Below are positions 33,576 to 41,557 of a stretch of 64,000 nucleotides of DNA, in pieces (positions within the stretch are counted from its first letter, which is position 1; every line of letters begins with the position of its first letter). Source of the DNA: CALMFG01 sp963674805 (lineage in GTDB: Bacteria > Bacillota > Clostridia > Christensenellales > CALMFG01); NCBI GenBank assembly GCA_963674805.2, contig CAXXNY010000009.1, positions 62,001 through 126,000 on the forward strand, in the 5' to 3' direction. Under the pieces are notes generated by a model that saw nothing but the letters and a program-made list of their open reading frames with translations, searched no databases and had not been told where the DNA came from. The position numbers and the translations under genes were made by a program.

Positions 33576-34418
33576 TTAGCTTGCTGCATTTTTCATTTCT
33601 GACAAGAATTTATATATGTCTTCATAGGAATCGCCTCTCACAACGCGGGTATAAAGCGCACTTCCAAACATAACATGTAATCCTATATCCTTAATAAGGA
33701 TTCTCACCTGCTCCGGCTCTGAAATACCGCAGACCGCAACGATCGGGCACCTTCTGTTGACCTTTTTTTGAACCGCTATGATCCGCTCTTTTGCCCGGCC
33801 CAGCATATCGTAATCGAATCCTTTTTTCTCTCCTGTTTTTCCGCCCGCAACTGCCAGCAGGAAACAAAATCCGCTCGAGAGGGCAACCAGCCGCTCAAGC
33901 TGCCGATAGCCGCGGCTTCCTTCCGGCTGCATCGCCATATCAGTGCTGATAACCGTGATATAGGATATACCTTTACTCCGCAGTTCCTTAACCAGCCCGC
34001 GCGGGTCTTCATCATGAACAACCGGATAGTCCGGAATATCCGCCAATTGAATACCCAGCTCGGCGCATTTATTCACATAATTGCTTTGCCCCATGCGCTG
34101 CAGACCGCCATAAAACCCGACCGGCATGAACTCAGCCTCTTTATATTCCTTTGTTAACGCTGTCAGGACTTCAAACGACTGTTCAAAACAGGTATCATTA
34201 TGCGCTGCTATCTTCTGTATCTTTTGTATACGGCTCCCGTACATCCACGGAAACCGAACCGGTATCGGGACCTGAATAATATCAATCTCTGCCTTCACCA
34301 TTACTTCAACAACATCAATCTGCGTTTTTGGAATGGGCGATAAAAGCGGAATTTCAACAATGATTGCCCCCTGGCATTTTGTCTCATAATCTAAGAATTT
34401 TTGTTCAATTAAATTCAT
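33576..34418 (-). CDS. TrpA-like protein lacking both catalytic acids (copy 2)
   Basis: 280 residues, TrpA-like TIM barrel. Aligned on the segment DIIQVPIPVRFPWMYGS, the catalytic Glu is Gln49 and the catalytic Asp is Tyr60, keeping the 11-residue spacing. The mobile loop reads AVAGGKTGE. The phosphate-binding parts remain: VCGISEPEQV and VMFGSALYT. The protein therefore probably still binds a phosphorylated ligand but cannot use the TrpA mechanism. It shares one base (TAATG) with the gene before it, so the two TrpA-like proteins are probably made in equal amounts. A new catalytic activity or a structural role with the TrpB-like protein at 35278 are both possible. Confidence 0.8.
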   Translation of the reverse strand: MNLIEQKFLDYETKCQGAIIVEIPLLSPIPKTQIDVVEVMVKAEIDIIQVPIPVRFPWMYGSRIQKIQKIAAHNDTCFEQSFEVLTALTKEYKEAEFMPVGFYGGLQRMGQSNYVNKCAELGIQLADIPDYPVVHDEDPRGLVKELRSKGISYITVISTDMAMQPEGSRGYRQLERLVALSSGFCFLLAVAGGKTGEKKGFDYDMLGRAKERIIAVQKKVNRRCPIVAVCGISEPEQVRILIKDIGLHVMFGSALYTRVVRGDSYEDIYKFLSEMKNAAS

Positions 34419-35281
34419 TAAGACACCCCGCTGTCATATTTGCACATTTCCCGGATACCTTTCAGATAGTCCGAAATTGCTTCAAGCGATTTCCCCTCCT
34501 GAAGCGACTTGATATATGCGCTTCCAATCATAAAACTTTCCGCACCGGAGTTCTTGACCTTATCAATATCTTCTTTTCCGGAGATACCGCAGACAATCGA
34601 CGTATAGCAGTCATTCCCCTGCTCTTTCATTACATCCTTCACGCGCTGTACGGCGGCACGCAGTTCTTCATCCGACAGTTTGTTATCCGATCCAGACTGC
34701 CCGCCCGGCGCATTCATAATGAATGCAAATCCACGCGCATCACGTGCCATCTTGCAAAGCATACGGTATTCTTCCGTACCTTCCTTTGCTGTTGCAACCT
34801 CATATGAAATGGCAATAATCAAGTGCCTGTTATCGTTCAAACACTGGCGGTGAAAGCCGTATTTATCATCCGTGCTGATTAGCGGATAATTCGGGATATC
34901 ATATCCGTCAACATCCGCTTCCGCGGAAAGCTTAACAAACTTTTCCTGCCCCATTGTCAGCACGGTATCATACAGGGTCATATTAATCAGCGGGACATCC
35001 GGATACTTTGCCCGTATCTCTTTTACAAAATCAAAAACCTGTTCACGCGTTATACCCGCATTTCTCGGTTCCTGAGCCGCTATTTGAAGCGTTTTGCCCT
35101 CCATCCAGGGAATCCAGTTTGGAATGTGGGCCATTAAGATATCCACACCCGACTTGACCATGACATCCACAATCTCATGTGAATGTTTCATTCCATCGGG
35201 TTCAATCGGCACCAATCCTATAAACGCTACACGTCCGTCTTTCTGCGCATCCGCTATCGTTTTATTAATCCGGTTGCTCAT
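34418..35281 (-). CDS. TrpA-like protein lacking the catalytic glutamate (copy 1)
   Basis: 287 residues, TrpA-like TIM barrel. On the segment DILMAHIPNWIPWMEGK the catalytic Glu is replaced by Met50 and the catalytic Asp by Glu61. The mobile loop is APGGQSGSD. The phosphate site is kept (VCGISGKEDI and FMIGSAYIK). It shares IPWMEGK / FPWMYGS and an MGQ motif near residue 115 with copy 2 but not with the true TrpA, so the two form a separate subgroup. The ATG overlaps the preceding stop by 4 bases. Function unknown; ligand binding near a phosphate is the safest inference. Confidence 0.8.
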   Translation of the reverse strand: MSNRINKTIADAQKDGRVAFIGLVPIEPDGMKHSHEIVDVMVKSGVDILMAHIPNWIPWMEGKTLQIAAQEPRNAGITREQVFDFVKEIRAKYPDVPLINMTLYDTVLTMGQEKFVKLSAEADVDGYDIPNYPLISTDDKYGFHRQCLNDNRHLIIAISYEVATAKEGTEEYRMLCKMARDARGFAFIMNAPGGQSGSDNKLSDEELRAAVQRVKDVMKEQGNDCYTSIVCGISGKEDIDKVKNSGAESFMIGSAYIKSLQEGKSLEAISDYLKGIREMCKYDSGVS

Positions 35282-36336
35282 AGTTCAGTACCCCACTGCA
35301 TTCCTCTTACCACGCATACCACTGTGTCTTCGCTTTTTAAGGATTCACTGTGATGCATTGCCGCAAGGCTTTGCAATGATACTGTTTCGGCGATACCTTC
35401 AGGACTTTTTGTTTTAACCGCGTTGTCCAAATTAATGACAGCCCTTTCAACTTCCCCATTATCAACCATGTTCATCAGTTCCGGCGCCAATATCCGATCG
35501 ACGTAACGGTTACGCATAATCTTTGTAAACGTACCGCAATAGCTGTCTAATTCTTCAGTCAGGTCATCGTTTACATCACATTCGACGCTTATTAGTTTTT
35601 TCTCTGAATCACTAAATGCCTTAAATATTGATAATGCGAAAGAACCGCTGACACTCGGAACAACCACTGCACCGTATTCAGTTCCGCATTCTTTTTCAAG
35701 TGCTGCTTTAAGCCGCTCCCCGTATTCCTTTGAGAAATCTGTTGCGATGTTCACCTGCGGGAATGCCCCGGTATTACTGCGGCAATTAATTATGATGTTG
35801 TCATCCGGCAATCCAATCCATTCCTGGAAGGCATACATTTCCGGCAGGTTAAACAATTCACCACATATATCAGCGTCATATTCCGCACCATAAGATGAAA
35901 GCCGTGACAGCAGCGATGATATCCCGGCAATATCCTTGGATAAAAACAGCTTTAACGGGACTCCGAGCTGCTTACAAACACGCGCGCACAAAATCGCTTC
36001 GTCTGCATACCTTACGCCGCATACAGCCTTCTTCTTATTGAGTTTCTTTGCCAAAAGTGCCGTTCCTAAGATCGAATAAACATTCTCAGGCGCGCAGCAT
36101 AATATCAGATTTTCTTTTTCCAATTTAACAAACCGGAAACTTTCGTCAACAAACTGCTGCTTTAGTTGCTCGTACTCGTTTAAAAACGCTTTATCCTCAA
36201 CCCGCTCACTGTATTGGTCATAATACGTATCGCAGCTTAGCGTAAACGCATCCGCAATAAAACACCCACCGTACTTTCCGTACCACAGGTTACTTTCGCG
36301 CTCAATAATCACGCAATCAACTCCTTCCGCTCTCAT
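35278..36336 (-). CDS. TrpB-like fold-type II protein without the PLP lysine
   Basis: 352 residues. NLWYGKYGGCFIADAF near residue 16 matches the TrpB N-terminus. LEKENL then ALLAKKLNKKKAV aligns with LKREDL and GLLAKYLGKKKII of the trpB at 38251. In this alignment the PLP-forming Lys101 of TrpB is Asn85, catalytic Glu123 is Gly107, and the PLP-phosphate loop GGGSNA is SVSGSFA. It is therefore very unlikely to be a PLP enzyme. The ATG at 36336 overlaps the EIIB stop by 4 bases but lacks a ribosome-binding site. A GTG at 36312 has AAGGAG eight bases upstream and may be the true start. Possible roles: scaffold, allosteric partner of the TrpA-like proteins, or ligand sensor. Confidence 0.78.
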   Translation of the reverse strand: MRAEGVDCVIIERESNLWYGKYGGCFIADAFTLSCDTYYDQYSERVEDKAFLNEYEQLKQQFVDESFRFVKLEKENLILCCAPENVYSILGTALLAKKLNKKKAVCGVRYADEAILCARVCKQLGVPLKLFLSKDIAGISSLLSRLSSYGAEYDADICGELFNLPEMYAFQEWIGLPDDNIIINCRSNTGAFPQVNIATDFSKEYGERLKAALEKECGTEYGAVVVPSVSGSFALSIFKAFSDSEKKLISVECDVNDDLTEELDSYCGTFTKIMRNRYVDRILAPELMNMVDNGEVERAVINLDNAVKTKSPEGIAETVSLQSLAAMHHSESLKSEDTVVCVVRGMQWGTEL

Positions 36337-36620
36337 TTCGTGAGAATCTTATATATTTCGTCGTAAACCTTATCTGCACCGATTCCTGTGAGAAGCGCTG
36401 TTGCCGTAACTTTTGGCACCGGGATTTCCGGTAACTGCGTCGGCGATACAACAAGATCAGGTTTCAAAGATACGGCTTTTTCACGCACCTCAGTCACCTT
36501 GCATGTATCAATCATACAAGCAACGCCTTTTTCCTTAAGGAACTTCTCAATTTTCATTGCAACATTTTTAGACGTAACCCCGCCGGTTCCGCAAGCAACA
36601 ATAATTCTTTTTCTATCCAT
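36333..36620 (-). CDS. PTS EIIB component, galactitol type
   Basis: 95 residues, the usual size of a free EIIB(Gat). The phospho-cysteine is Cys10 in VACGTGGVTSK. LKPDLVVSPTQLPEIPVPKV fits the second half of the fold. It accepts phosphate from EIIA and passes it to the sugar or polyol bound by the EIIC at 36691. It lies 70 bases after EIIC and overlaps the TrpB-like gene, the first direct link between the PTS and the Trp-synthase-like block. Confidence 0.9.
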   Translation of the reverse strand: MDRKRIIVACGTGGVTSKNVAMKIEKFLKEKGVACMIDTCKVTEVREKAVSLKPDLVVSPTQLPEIPVPKVTATALLTGIGADKVYDEIYKILTK

Positions 36621-36690
36621 TGCTAAACCTTTCTATCGGCAGTACAGTCACATTGTATGTGACTGTACTGACCAATCGATTCTCTTCGTT

Positions 36691-37950
36691 TTATGAGAAT
36701 AGTGCTACAATCTTAGCAATAATCCAGCTTACTGGTGTCGAAGAAACGCCCAGTGATGTCGATGTGCTTTCAAACGGTAAGCCATTCAGTTCCGCAGCTT
36801 TTGTGAAAAGATCTGCAGTTCCTGTACAAATGTATAGCGCAATTATGAAAATAATTATCCCGCTGATAAAGCCTCTGAATATGTTTTTCTTACAATAAGG
36901 CATTGCACAGCTGACCAGGAACGGCGCTGCGATTGCCAGGTCGGCCATCGGAAGCACACGGTTTCCAGGCAGAATAAATGCTAGAAGCAAGATAACCGGC
37001 ACAAGCAAAATCCCGGTAGCCATAACGTCCGGCATTCCGACCAGAATTGCTGCATCAAGCCCGATGTACAGTTTTCTCTTAAGCTTCTTCTCTGTAAATT
37101 CTCTCATACCGTCTGCAACAGGCGTGATGCCTTCGATAAGAATATTAAGCACTTTCGGGAAAATGATCATGAACGCTGCTGTGATCAAACCAATCTGGAT
37201 GACTTGGCCCGACGGCAGTTTTGCAATGATACCAAGAACGATACCCATTACAAATCCCAGTGTTGATGGTTCAACTATTCCGCCGAATTTCTTTTCGATT
37301 GCTTCAGGACTCCAGTCAATGTCTCTAACCTTCGGTATTTTTTCAATAACCCAGTTAACCAACATACCGACAGGCGCAAAGACAACCGCGTTGCCGTGCG
37401 GAACAGATACGCCTTCAAGCCCATACTCTTTTGCGATTGCCGGAGCCGTCCAGTCCGCCAGCTTTAATATCACAATTTCTGTGACAATAAAAGCCGCAAT
37501 TGATATTCCAACATTTTCTGTGAGTGCATACACAAAAGAAGATGATAAAGCCATTACAAAATAGTTAAAAATATCAACGTCAAATGTTTTAGTGAATTTT
37601 ACAAGAATAAGAAGGATGTTTACCGCCAGCCCTATTACCAGTAAAATTGCATAAAACTTAAGTGGAAATACGACAAAAGACTGTGCCGATCCAACCCCTA
37701 AATCGATAACATCAAGTTTCATGCCTGTTGATGCAATCACTTGTGTTAACACCGGTATGATCGCACCCGCAAACATACCAATCAACGTGTTAAGACCAAT
37801 AATACCTGCTGCAACATAAATAGCCGATTTTAGAGCTCTTAACGGGTTCAGTCTTGCAAGCAGTAACCCAACAATAAAGATACCAATCATAATCATGACT
37901 GCTGCCGGCAAGCCCGCATACCAATTAAGCATTTTACTAAACACTTCCAC
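36691..37950 (-). CDS. PTS EIIC permease, galactitol (GatC) family
   Basis: 419 residues from the GTG at 37950, chosen because GGAGGT lies six bases upstream; an in-frame ATG at 37989 lacks such a site. About ten hydrophobic segments. VSVPHGNAVVFAPVGMLVNW and GMPDVMATGILLVPVIL follow the pattern of GatC-type permeases, which carry acyclic polyols such as galactitol or related compounds. It imports the substrate and forms the site at which EIIB phosphorylates it. First gene of the PTS operon. Its promoter must lie between 37951 and the trpB terminator at 38159; I see no convincing box, but ATTGCATTA occurs twice there on the minus strand, near 38145 and 38045. Confidence 0.9.
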   Translation of the reverse strand: MEVFSKMLNWYAGLPAAVMIMIGIFIVGLLLARLNPLRALKSAIYVAAGIIGLNTLIGMFAGAIIPVLTQVIASTGMKLDVIDLGVGSAQSFVVFPLKFYAILLVIGLAVNILLILVKFTKTFDVDIFNYFVMALSSSFVYALTENVGISIAAFIVTEIVILKLADWTAPAIAKEYGLEGVSVPHGNAVVFAPVGMLVNWVIEKIPKVRDIDWSPEAIEKKFGGIVEPSTLGFVMGIVLGIIAKLPSGQVIQIGLITAAFMIIFPKVLNILIEGITPVADGMREFTEKKLKRKLYIGLDAAILVGMPDVMATGILLVPVILLLAFILPGNRVLPMADLAIAAPFLVSCAMPYCKKNIFRGFISGIIIFIIALYICTGTADLFTKAAELNGLPFESTSTSLGVSSTPVSWIIAKIVALFS

Positions 37951-38158
37951 AAAACCACCTCCATATTTTTTTGTACCAGTACTTTTCATAAATATATCAT
38001 TTTAAAAAACGATTCCGAAGTTCCCTTTTTTTCATTAATATATAATGCAATTGTGGCAACAACAGGCCTAATATCATCCAAATATAACGAATACTTAGCC
38101 TAAAAAACACTTGTATTTATCAATATTGGCAATTTCTGTGGTGTAATGCAATAAAAAT

Positions 38159-38186
38159 AGGATTAAGAATAATCATTCTTAATCCT
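38159..38186 (-). terminator. rho-independent terminator after trpB
   Basis: A perfect 12-base stem (AGGATTAAGAAT / ATTCTTAATCCT) with a 4-base loop, followed on the minus strand by ATTTTT. It separates trpB from the PTS operon, so the two are distinct transcription units unless the terminator is leaky. Confidence 0.88.
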
Positions 38187-38250
38187 TATATTTAATTTTT
38201 TATTAATTTCGAGTATTCATAGCACTTAAAGCTTACGCTATATAAACGCG

Positions 38251-39480
38251 CTATTTAATACCCAGTTTATCGCCATAATTTTCGATCACATAGTCAAGGT
38301 CCTTATCGCCGCGTCCGGAACAATTAACCAAGATTGCGCCTGTGCCCATTTCCTCAGCGAGCTTCATCGCATATGCAACTGCATGTGCACTTTCAAGCGC
38401 AGGGATAATGCCTTCCAATCTTGAAAGCTTATCAAATGCATCGATTGTTTCGTCATCTGTAGCCGTTTTGTATGTTACGCGTTCCAGATCTTTCAGATAC
38501 GCATGCTCCGGCCCGACCGACGGATAATCCAGCCCGCTGGCAATTGAATAAACCGGCAGCGGCTCACCTTTTTCATCCTGAAGCATAATTGAGTTAAACC
38601 CATGCATAATGCCTTCTTTGCCATAAGTTATACTGGCCGCATGGTCTCCATCTGCCGTGCCCCGTCCTAAAGGCTCAACGCCGTACAACTTCACCGGATC
38701 ATTCAAGAAAGCCATCATAATACCTACAGCATTGGATCCGCCGCCGACACATGCAACAACCGCATCCGGCAGCTCACCGGTTAATTCGATAAACTGTGCT
38801 CTTGCCTCAATGCCTACGATTGATTGAAAATCACGGACCATCATCGGGAAGGGGTGCGGCCCGACAGCAGACCCGATACAATAAATGGTGTCTTCAAATT
38901 CACCCATATATGCTTCAAACGCTGCATCAACCGCTTCCTTCAGTGTTTTTAATCCATGAGATACCGGTACCACGTTTGCACCTAACAGTTTCATTCGGGA
39001 TACATTTGCTGCCTGTTTTGCTATATCCACTTCACCCATGTAGATATCACATTCCAGGCCAAAGTATGCCGCTGCCGTAGCCAGCGCAACGCCATGCTGT
39101 CCTGCCCCTGTTTCTGCAATGATTTTCTTTTTTCCTAAATACTTCGCTAACAACCCTTCACCCATACAGTGGTTTAGCTTGTGCGCTCCCGTATGGTTAA
39201 GGTCTTCGCGTTTTAAATAAATTTGGCAGTTCCCAATGGAATTAGACAGACGCTCGCAATGGCATACCGGCGTCGGGCGTCCTTGAAACTCTTTTCTGAT
39301 GCGTCTGAGTTCATTGATAAACTTTGAGCTTTTACATATCTTTTGATATGCCACCGAAATGTTTTTAAATTCCTCCATTAATTGCTCAGGTATATACGCG
39401 CCGCCATATTTACCAAAATATCCGTCTTTGTTTGGCGTGGTCCTTGTGTAAACCGCAAAATCAACATTCTTCTCTAACAT
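38251..39480 (-). CDS. trpB: tryptophan synthase beta chain
   Basis: 409 residues. The PLP lysine is Lys101 in HTGAHKLNHC, where most TrpB proteins have HKINN. Glu123 in AETGAGQHGV corresponds to catalytic Glu109. The phosphate loop is CVGGGSNAVG; GLDYPSVGPEH and CSGRGDKDLD are further TrpB hallmarks. It condenses indole with L-serine to give tryptophan. AAAGGAG precedes the ATG. Upstream is a Trp-specific T-box, so expression rises when tRNA-Trp is uncharged. It stands alone, without the rest of a trp operon, and is terminated before the PTS operon that holds trpA. It could pair with that TrpA or use free indole. Confidence 0.95.
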   Translation of the reverse strand: MLEKNVDFAVYTRTTPNKDGYFGKYGGAYIPEQLMEEFKNISVAYQKICKSSKFINELRRIRKEFQGRPTPVCHCERLSNSIGNCQIYLKREDLNHTGAHKLNHCMGEGLLAKYLGKKKIIAETGAGQHGVALATAAAYFGLECDIYMGEVDIAKQAANVSRMKLLGANVVPVSHGLKTLKEAVDAAFEAYMGEFEDTIYCIGSAVGPHPFPMMVRDFQSIVGIEARAQFIELTGELPDAVVACVGGGSNAVGIMMAFLNDPVKLYGVEPLGRGTADGDHAASITYGKEGIMHGFNSIMLQDEKGEPLPVYSIASGLDYPSVGPEHAYLKDLERVTYKTATDDETIDAFDKLSRLEGIIPALESAHAVAYAMKLAEEMGTGAILVNCSGRGDKDLDYVIENYGDKLGIK

Positions 39481-39560
39481 TTTTAGGCTCCTTTAGCTTT
39501 AGTTTTAATTTATTAATGGTTTTATTTTTCTACTCTTAACAGAGCTAAGTCATATCTACA

Positions 39561-39861
39561 ATTTAGAGAAAAATAAAAACCCTTAATCCTAAACAATAGG
39601 ACAAGAGTTATTTCCTGCGGTGCCACCTAAATTGATTAAAGATTTTCATCTTTAATCCACTTAATCCGTACAAAATGTATACGGCTTCGTTATAACGGGT
39701 GAAACTCCCGTCAGCGCCTACTTGCTCTGTTAGCTTTCAACCTGCCCTCATAAGACCATTCAATTTGCTTTTCCTGCCGCAATTCCACCATATGCGGCTC
39801 TCTATAAGGAAGTGATGCAAAATCTACTTTTCTTACTCAAAGGTTTATATTATTTTTATTG
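39561..39861 (-). ncRNA. T-box riboswitch, tryptophan specifier
   Basis: A leader RNA for trpB. The T-box sequence AGGTGGCACCGCAGG lies at 39614-39628. Stem I contains AGAGAGCCGC and a GGTGGAATTGCGGC segment. In the specifier loop GAA is followed by TGG (39756-39758), the tryptophan codon. The terminator at about 39570-39610 (CTCTTGTCCT pairing with AGGATTAAGGG, then TTTTTATTTTT) competes with the antiterminator formed around the T-box. Uncharged tRNA-Trp should stabilise the antiterminator and turn trpB on. Confidence 0.92.
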
Positions 39862-39867
39862 ATAATA

Positions 39868-39896
39868 AGACTACATCGTTTTTTGACTTATGTCAA
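39868..39896 (-). promoter_or_regulatory. promoter of the T-box-trpB unit
   Basis: On the minus strand, a perfect TTGACA (39891-39896) and TAGTCT (39868-39873) are 17 bases apart. Transcription would start near 39861. Confidence 0.75.
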
Positions 39897-39911
39897 GTAC
39901 AATCAACATAT

Positions 39912-40052
39912 TTATACAAAATTATGTTTTTTATGAGTGATTTTCCCTGCATCCAATTTCTCTTCGCCTAGTTCAAATGCAATATCCCTGTCAAGACCTT
40001 TTAGTCGATATGAAATACTTCTATGAACGGCTTTGTTACCGGGGATACGCCA
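39912..40052 (-). pseudogene. possible coding remnant, unknown family
   Basis: A minus-strand frame, open from a possible ATG at 40070, reads as protein-like (HRSISYRLKGLDRDIAFELG, then EEKLDAGKITHKKHNF and a stop). No ribosome-binding site is seen, and its upstream part runs into the decayed CDF copy on the other strand. Probably the tail of a lost gene. Confidence 0.25.
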
Positions 40053-40250
40053 GTTAAAATGCTTATGCATACCGCACCGAATCCTTGTTTGGTTGAAGCA
40101 ATTAAGAATCTTGCCGTCACTTGTGATGGCGTTAAGCGTTTGTAATGGCTGAAATAACGAATGATGGGATAGTATTTTCGTTGATCTCGGTGTCGCGGTT
40201 GATAAGGATTTATTCGTACAGAAGGATTATAGTATTACTAATCATAGACG
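40053..40250 (+). pseudogene. decayed duplicate of the CDF efflux gene 3' part
   Basis: The DNA from GTTAAAATGCT onward follows the sequence of the intact cation-efflux gene at about 41083-41285 closely, by eye about three of four bases. Shared runs include CCGAATCCTT, TTGGTTGAAG and TTGATAAGGAT-like segments. In-frame stops replace sense codons (TAA where the intact gene has AAT after CGTTTG, and TAA for TGC). It lacks the N-terminal membrane part. Confidence 0.82.
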
Positions 40251-40309
40251 TTTCGACCTGGCTGACGCCATTGATTTATCCGGCATATGGCGGCATTCCT
40301 GATAATTTT

Positions 40310-40454
40310 CAACGGGGTGCCATTAATTGCAGTTTCTGATATACTAGTTCATAGCAGCCTATCCATTTTAATGGATGTTTACGGGCATCTGCCGAAAAAA
40401 ACAGCAGCCGAGGTGCTGGATAATTTCTCCCCTAAATTTTATCTTTTGAGGTAG
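40310..40454 (+). pseudogene. C-terminal remnant of a tyrosine recombinase (integrase)
   Basis: About 48 codons read NGVPLIAVSDILVHSS, then LSILMDVYGHLPKK, AAEVLDNF and a stop. This is the standard end of a phage-type integrase: the block LGHSS (here LVHSS, a Gly to Val change) and the nucleophile tyrosine in DVYGHL (codon 40380-40382). The rest of the gene is gone. Its last codons overlap the ribosome-binding site of the following CDF gene. Confidence 0.8.
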
Positions 40455-40460
40455 CCGCTT

Positions 40461-41351
40461 TTGAAAAAGCCAACAGATGAAGGTGTGAAAATTCTTGTTT
40501 TCTCCACAATAATGAATGCGCTGTTGTTTTTCCTAAAAGGAACTGTGGGGCTCATCGCAAACTCAACAGCTTTACAGGCCGATGCTGTAAACTCTGCCGG
40601 AGATATGGTAAGCAGTCTCGTATCATTGTTAGGTGTTAAATACGCAATAAAACCATATGATGAAGAGCACCACTACGGACACGGTAAAATGGAAGCGCTG
40701 GTTTCTTTATTTATCGGTCTAGTTATCTTAGTCGGTGTAGGTTTACTTTGGCTTTCTATTATACGTATTCTTTTAACCGGTAATTTTCTCCAGCCAAATA
40801 TTCTGGCGCTTGTGGTTGCTCTGATTGCGATATTAATCAAGCTATTTATGTACTTTAAAGTCCTGCGGATTGGAACACGCATTAATTCCATCGCAGTGAA
40901 AGCAAACGCACTCGATCACAGAAACGATGTCTTTGCGACATCTGCAACCGCTTTGGCGATTTCGCTCTCTTTAGTCGGACAGGCAGCACAGATTGACGTC
41001 TTGAAATATGCCGAGCCTGTCGCCGCCGCTATAATGAGTATCTTTATTATCAAAACCGGTATTAACATTTTATCTTCTTCTGTTAAAATGCTCATGGATG
41101 CTGCGCCGAATCCTTCTTTGGTTGAAGAAATTAAGGATGTTGCCGTCACCTGTGAGGGCGTAAAACGTTTGAATTGGCTGAAATGCAGAATGATGGGTCG
41201 CAGTATCTTGGTCGATCTTGCTGTCGAAGTCGATAAGGATCTGTCTGTGCAACAGGGCCATGATATTGCTGATCAAATAAAACAAAATATTTTAGATCGC
41301 TACCCCGAAACAATTGATGTCTTGGTGCATATTAACCCATTTCGTTCTTAA
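40461..41351 (+). CDS. cation diffusion facilitator (CDF) family metal efflux protein
   Basis: 296 residues from a TTG at 40461; GAGGTAG lies about ten bases upstream, inside the integrase remnant. Six membrane helices. Metal-site motifs: ALQADAVNSAGDMVSSL in helix 2, HHYGHGKMEAL after it, and ALDHRNDVFATS in helix 5. A cytoplasmic C-terminal domain starts near residue 205 (SSSVKMLMDAAPNPSLVEEI). Exports Zn, Fe, Mn or similar ions in exchange for protons; the exact metal is not predictable. A broken copy of its 3' half lies just upstream, so this region was duplicated and partly lost. Confidence 0.92.
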   Translation: MKKPTDEGVKILVFSTIMNALLFFLKGTVGLIANSTALQADAVNSAGDMVSSLVSLLGVKYAIKPYDEEHHYGHGKMEALVSLFIGLVILVGVGLLWLSIIRILLTGNFLQPNILALVVALIAILIKLFMYFKVLRIGTRINSIAVKANALDHRNDVFATSATALAISLSLVGQAAQIDVLKYAEPVAAAIMSIFIIKTGINILSSSVKMLMDAAPNPSLVEEIKDVAVTCEGVKRLNWLKCRMMGRSILVDLAVEVDKDLSVQQGHDIADQIKQNILDRYPETIDVLVHINPFRS

Positions 41352-41557
41352 GATGACATCAAGAGAACTTTAACTCATTTTGATAGGCCCATTCTTTTCG
41401 CCTGCTTTCGTTTTTCGATAAGATAGATAACGCATATCGTTAAGCCTCGCCGTTTACTCTAATTTAAAAGCCAATTTCCCTTTATTATTCAATGCCGGTT
41501 ATAGTATAATTTTTATATCCATAAGATGAAGTGAATATCATCAGGGAATGAAAGGGA

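Noticed and set aside
38041..38100. Sigma-54 promoter (GG and GC elements) before the PTS operon
   Set aside because: The spacing between GG and GC is 9, not the required 10, and the PRD activator lacks a sigma-54 interaction domain.
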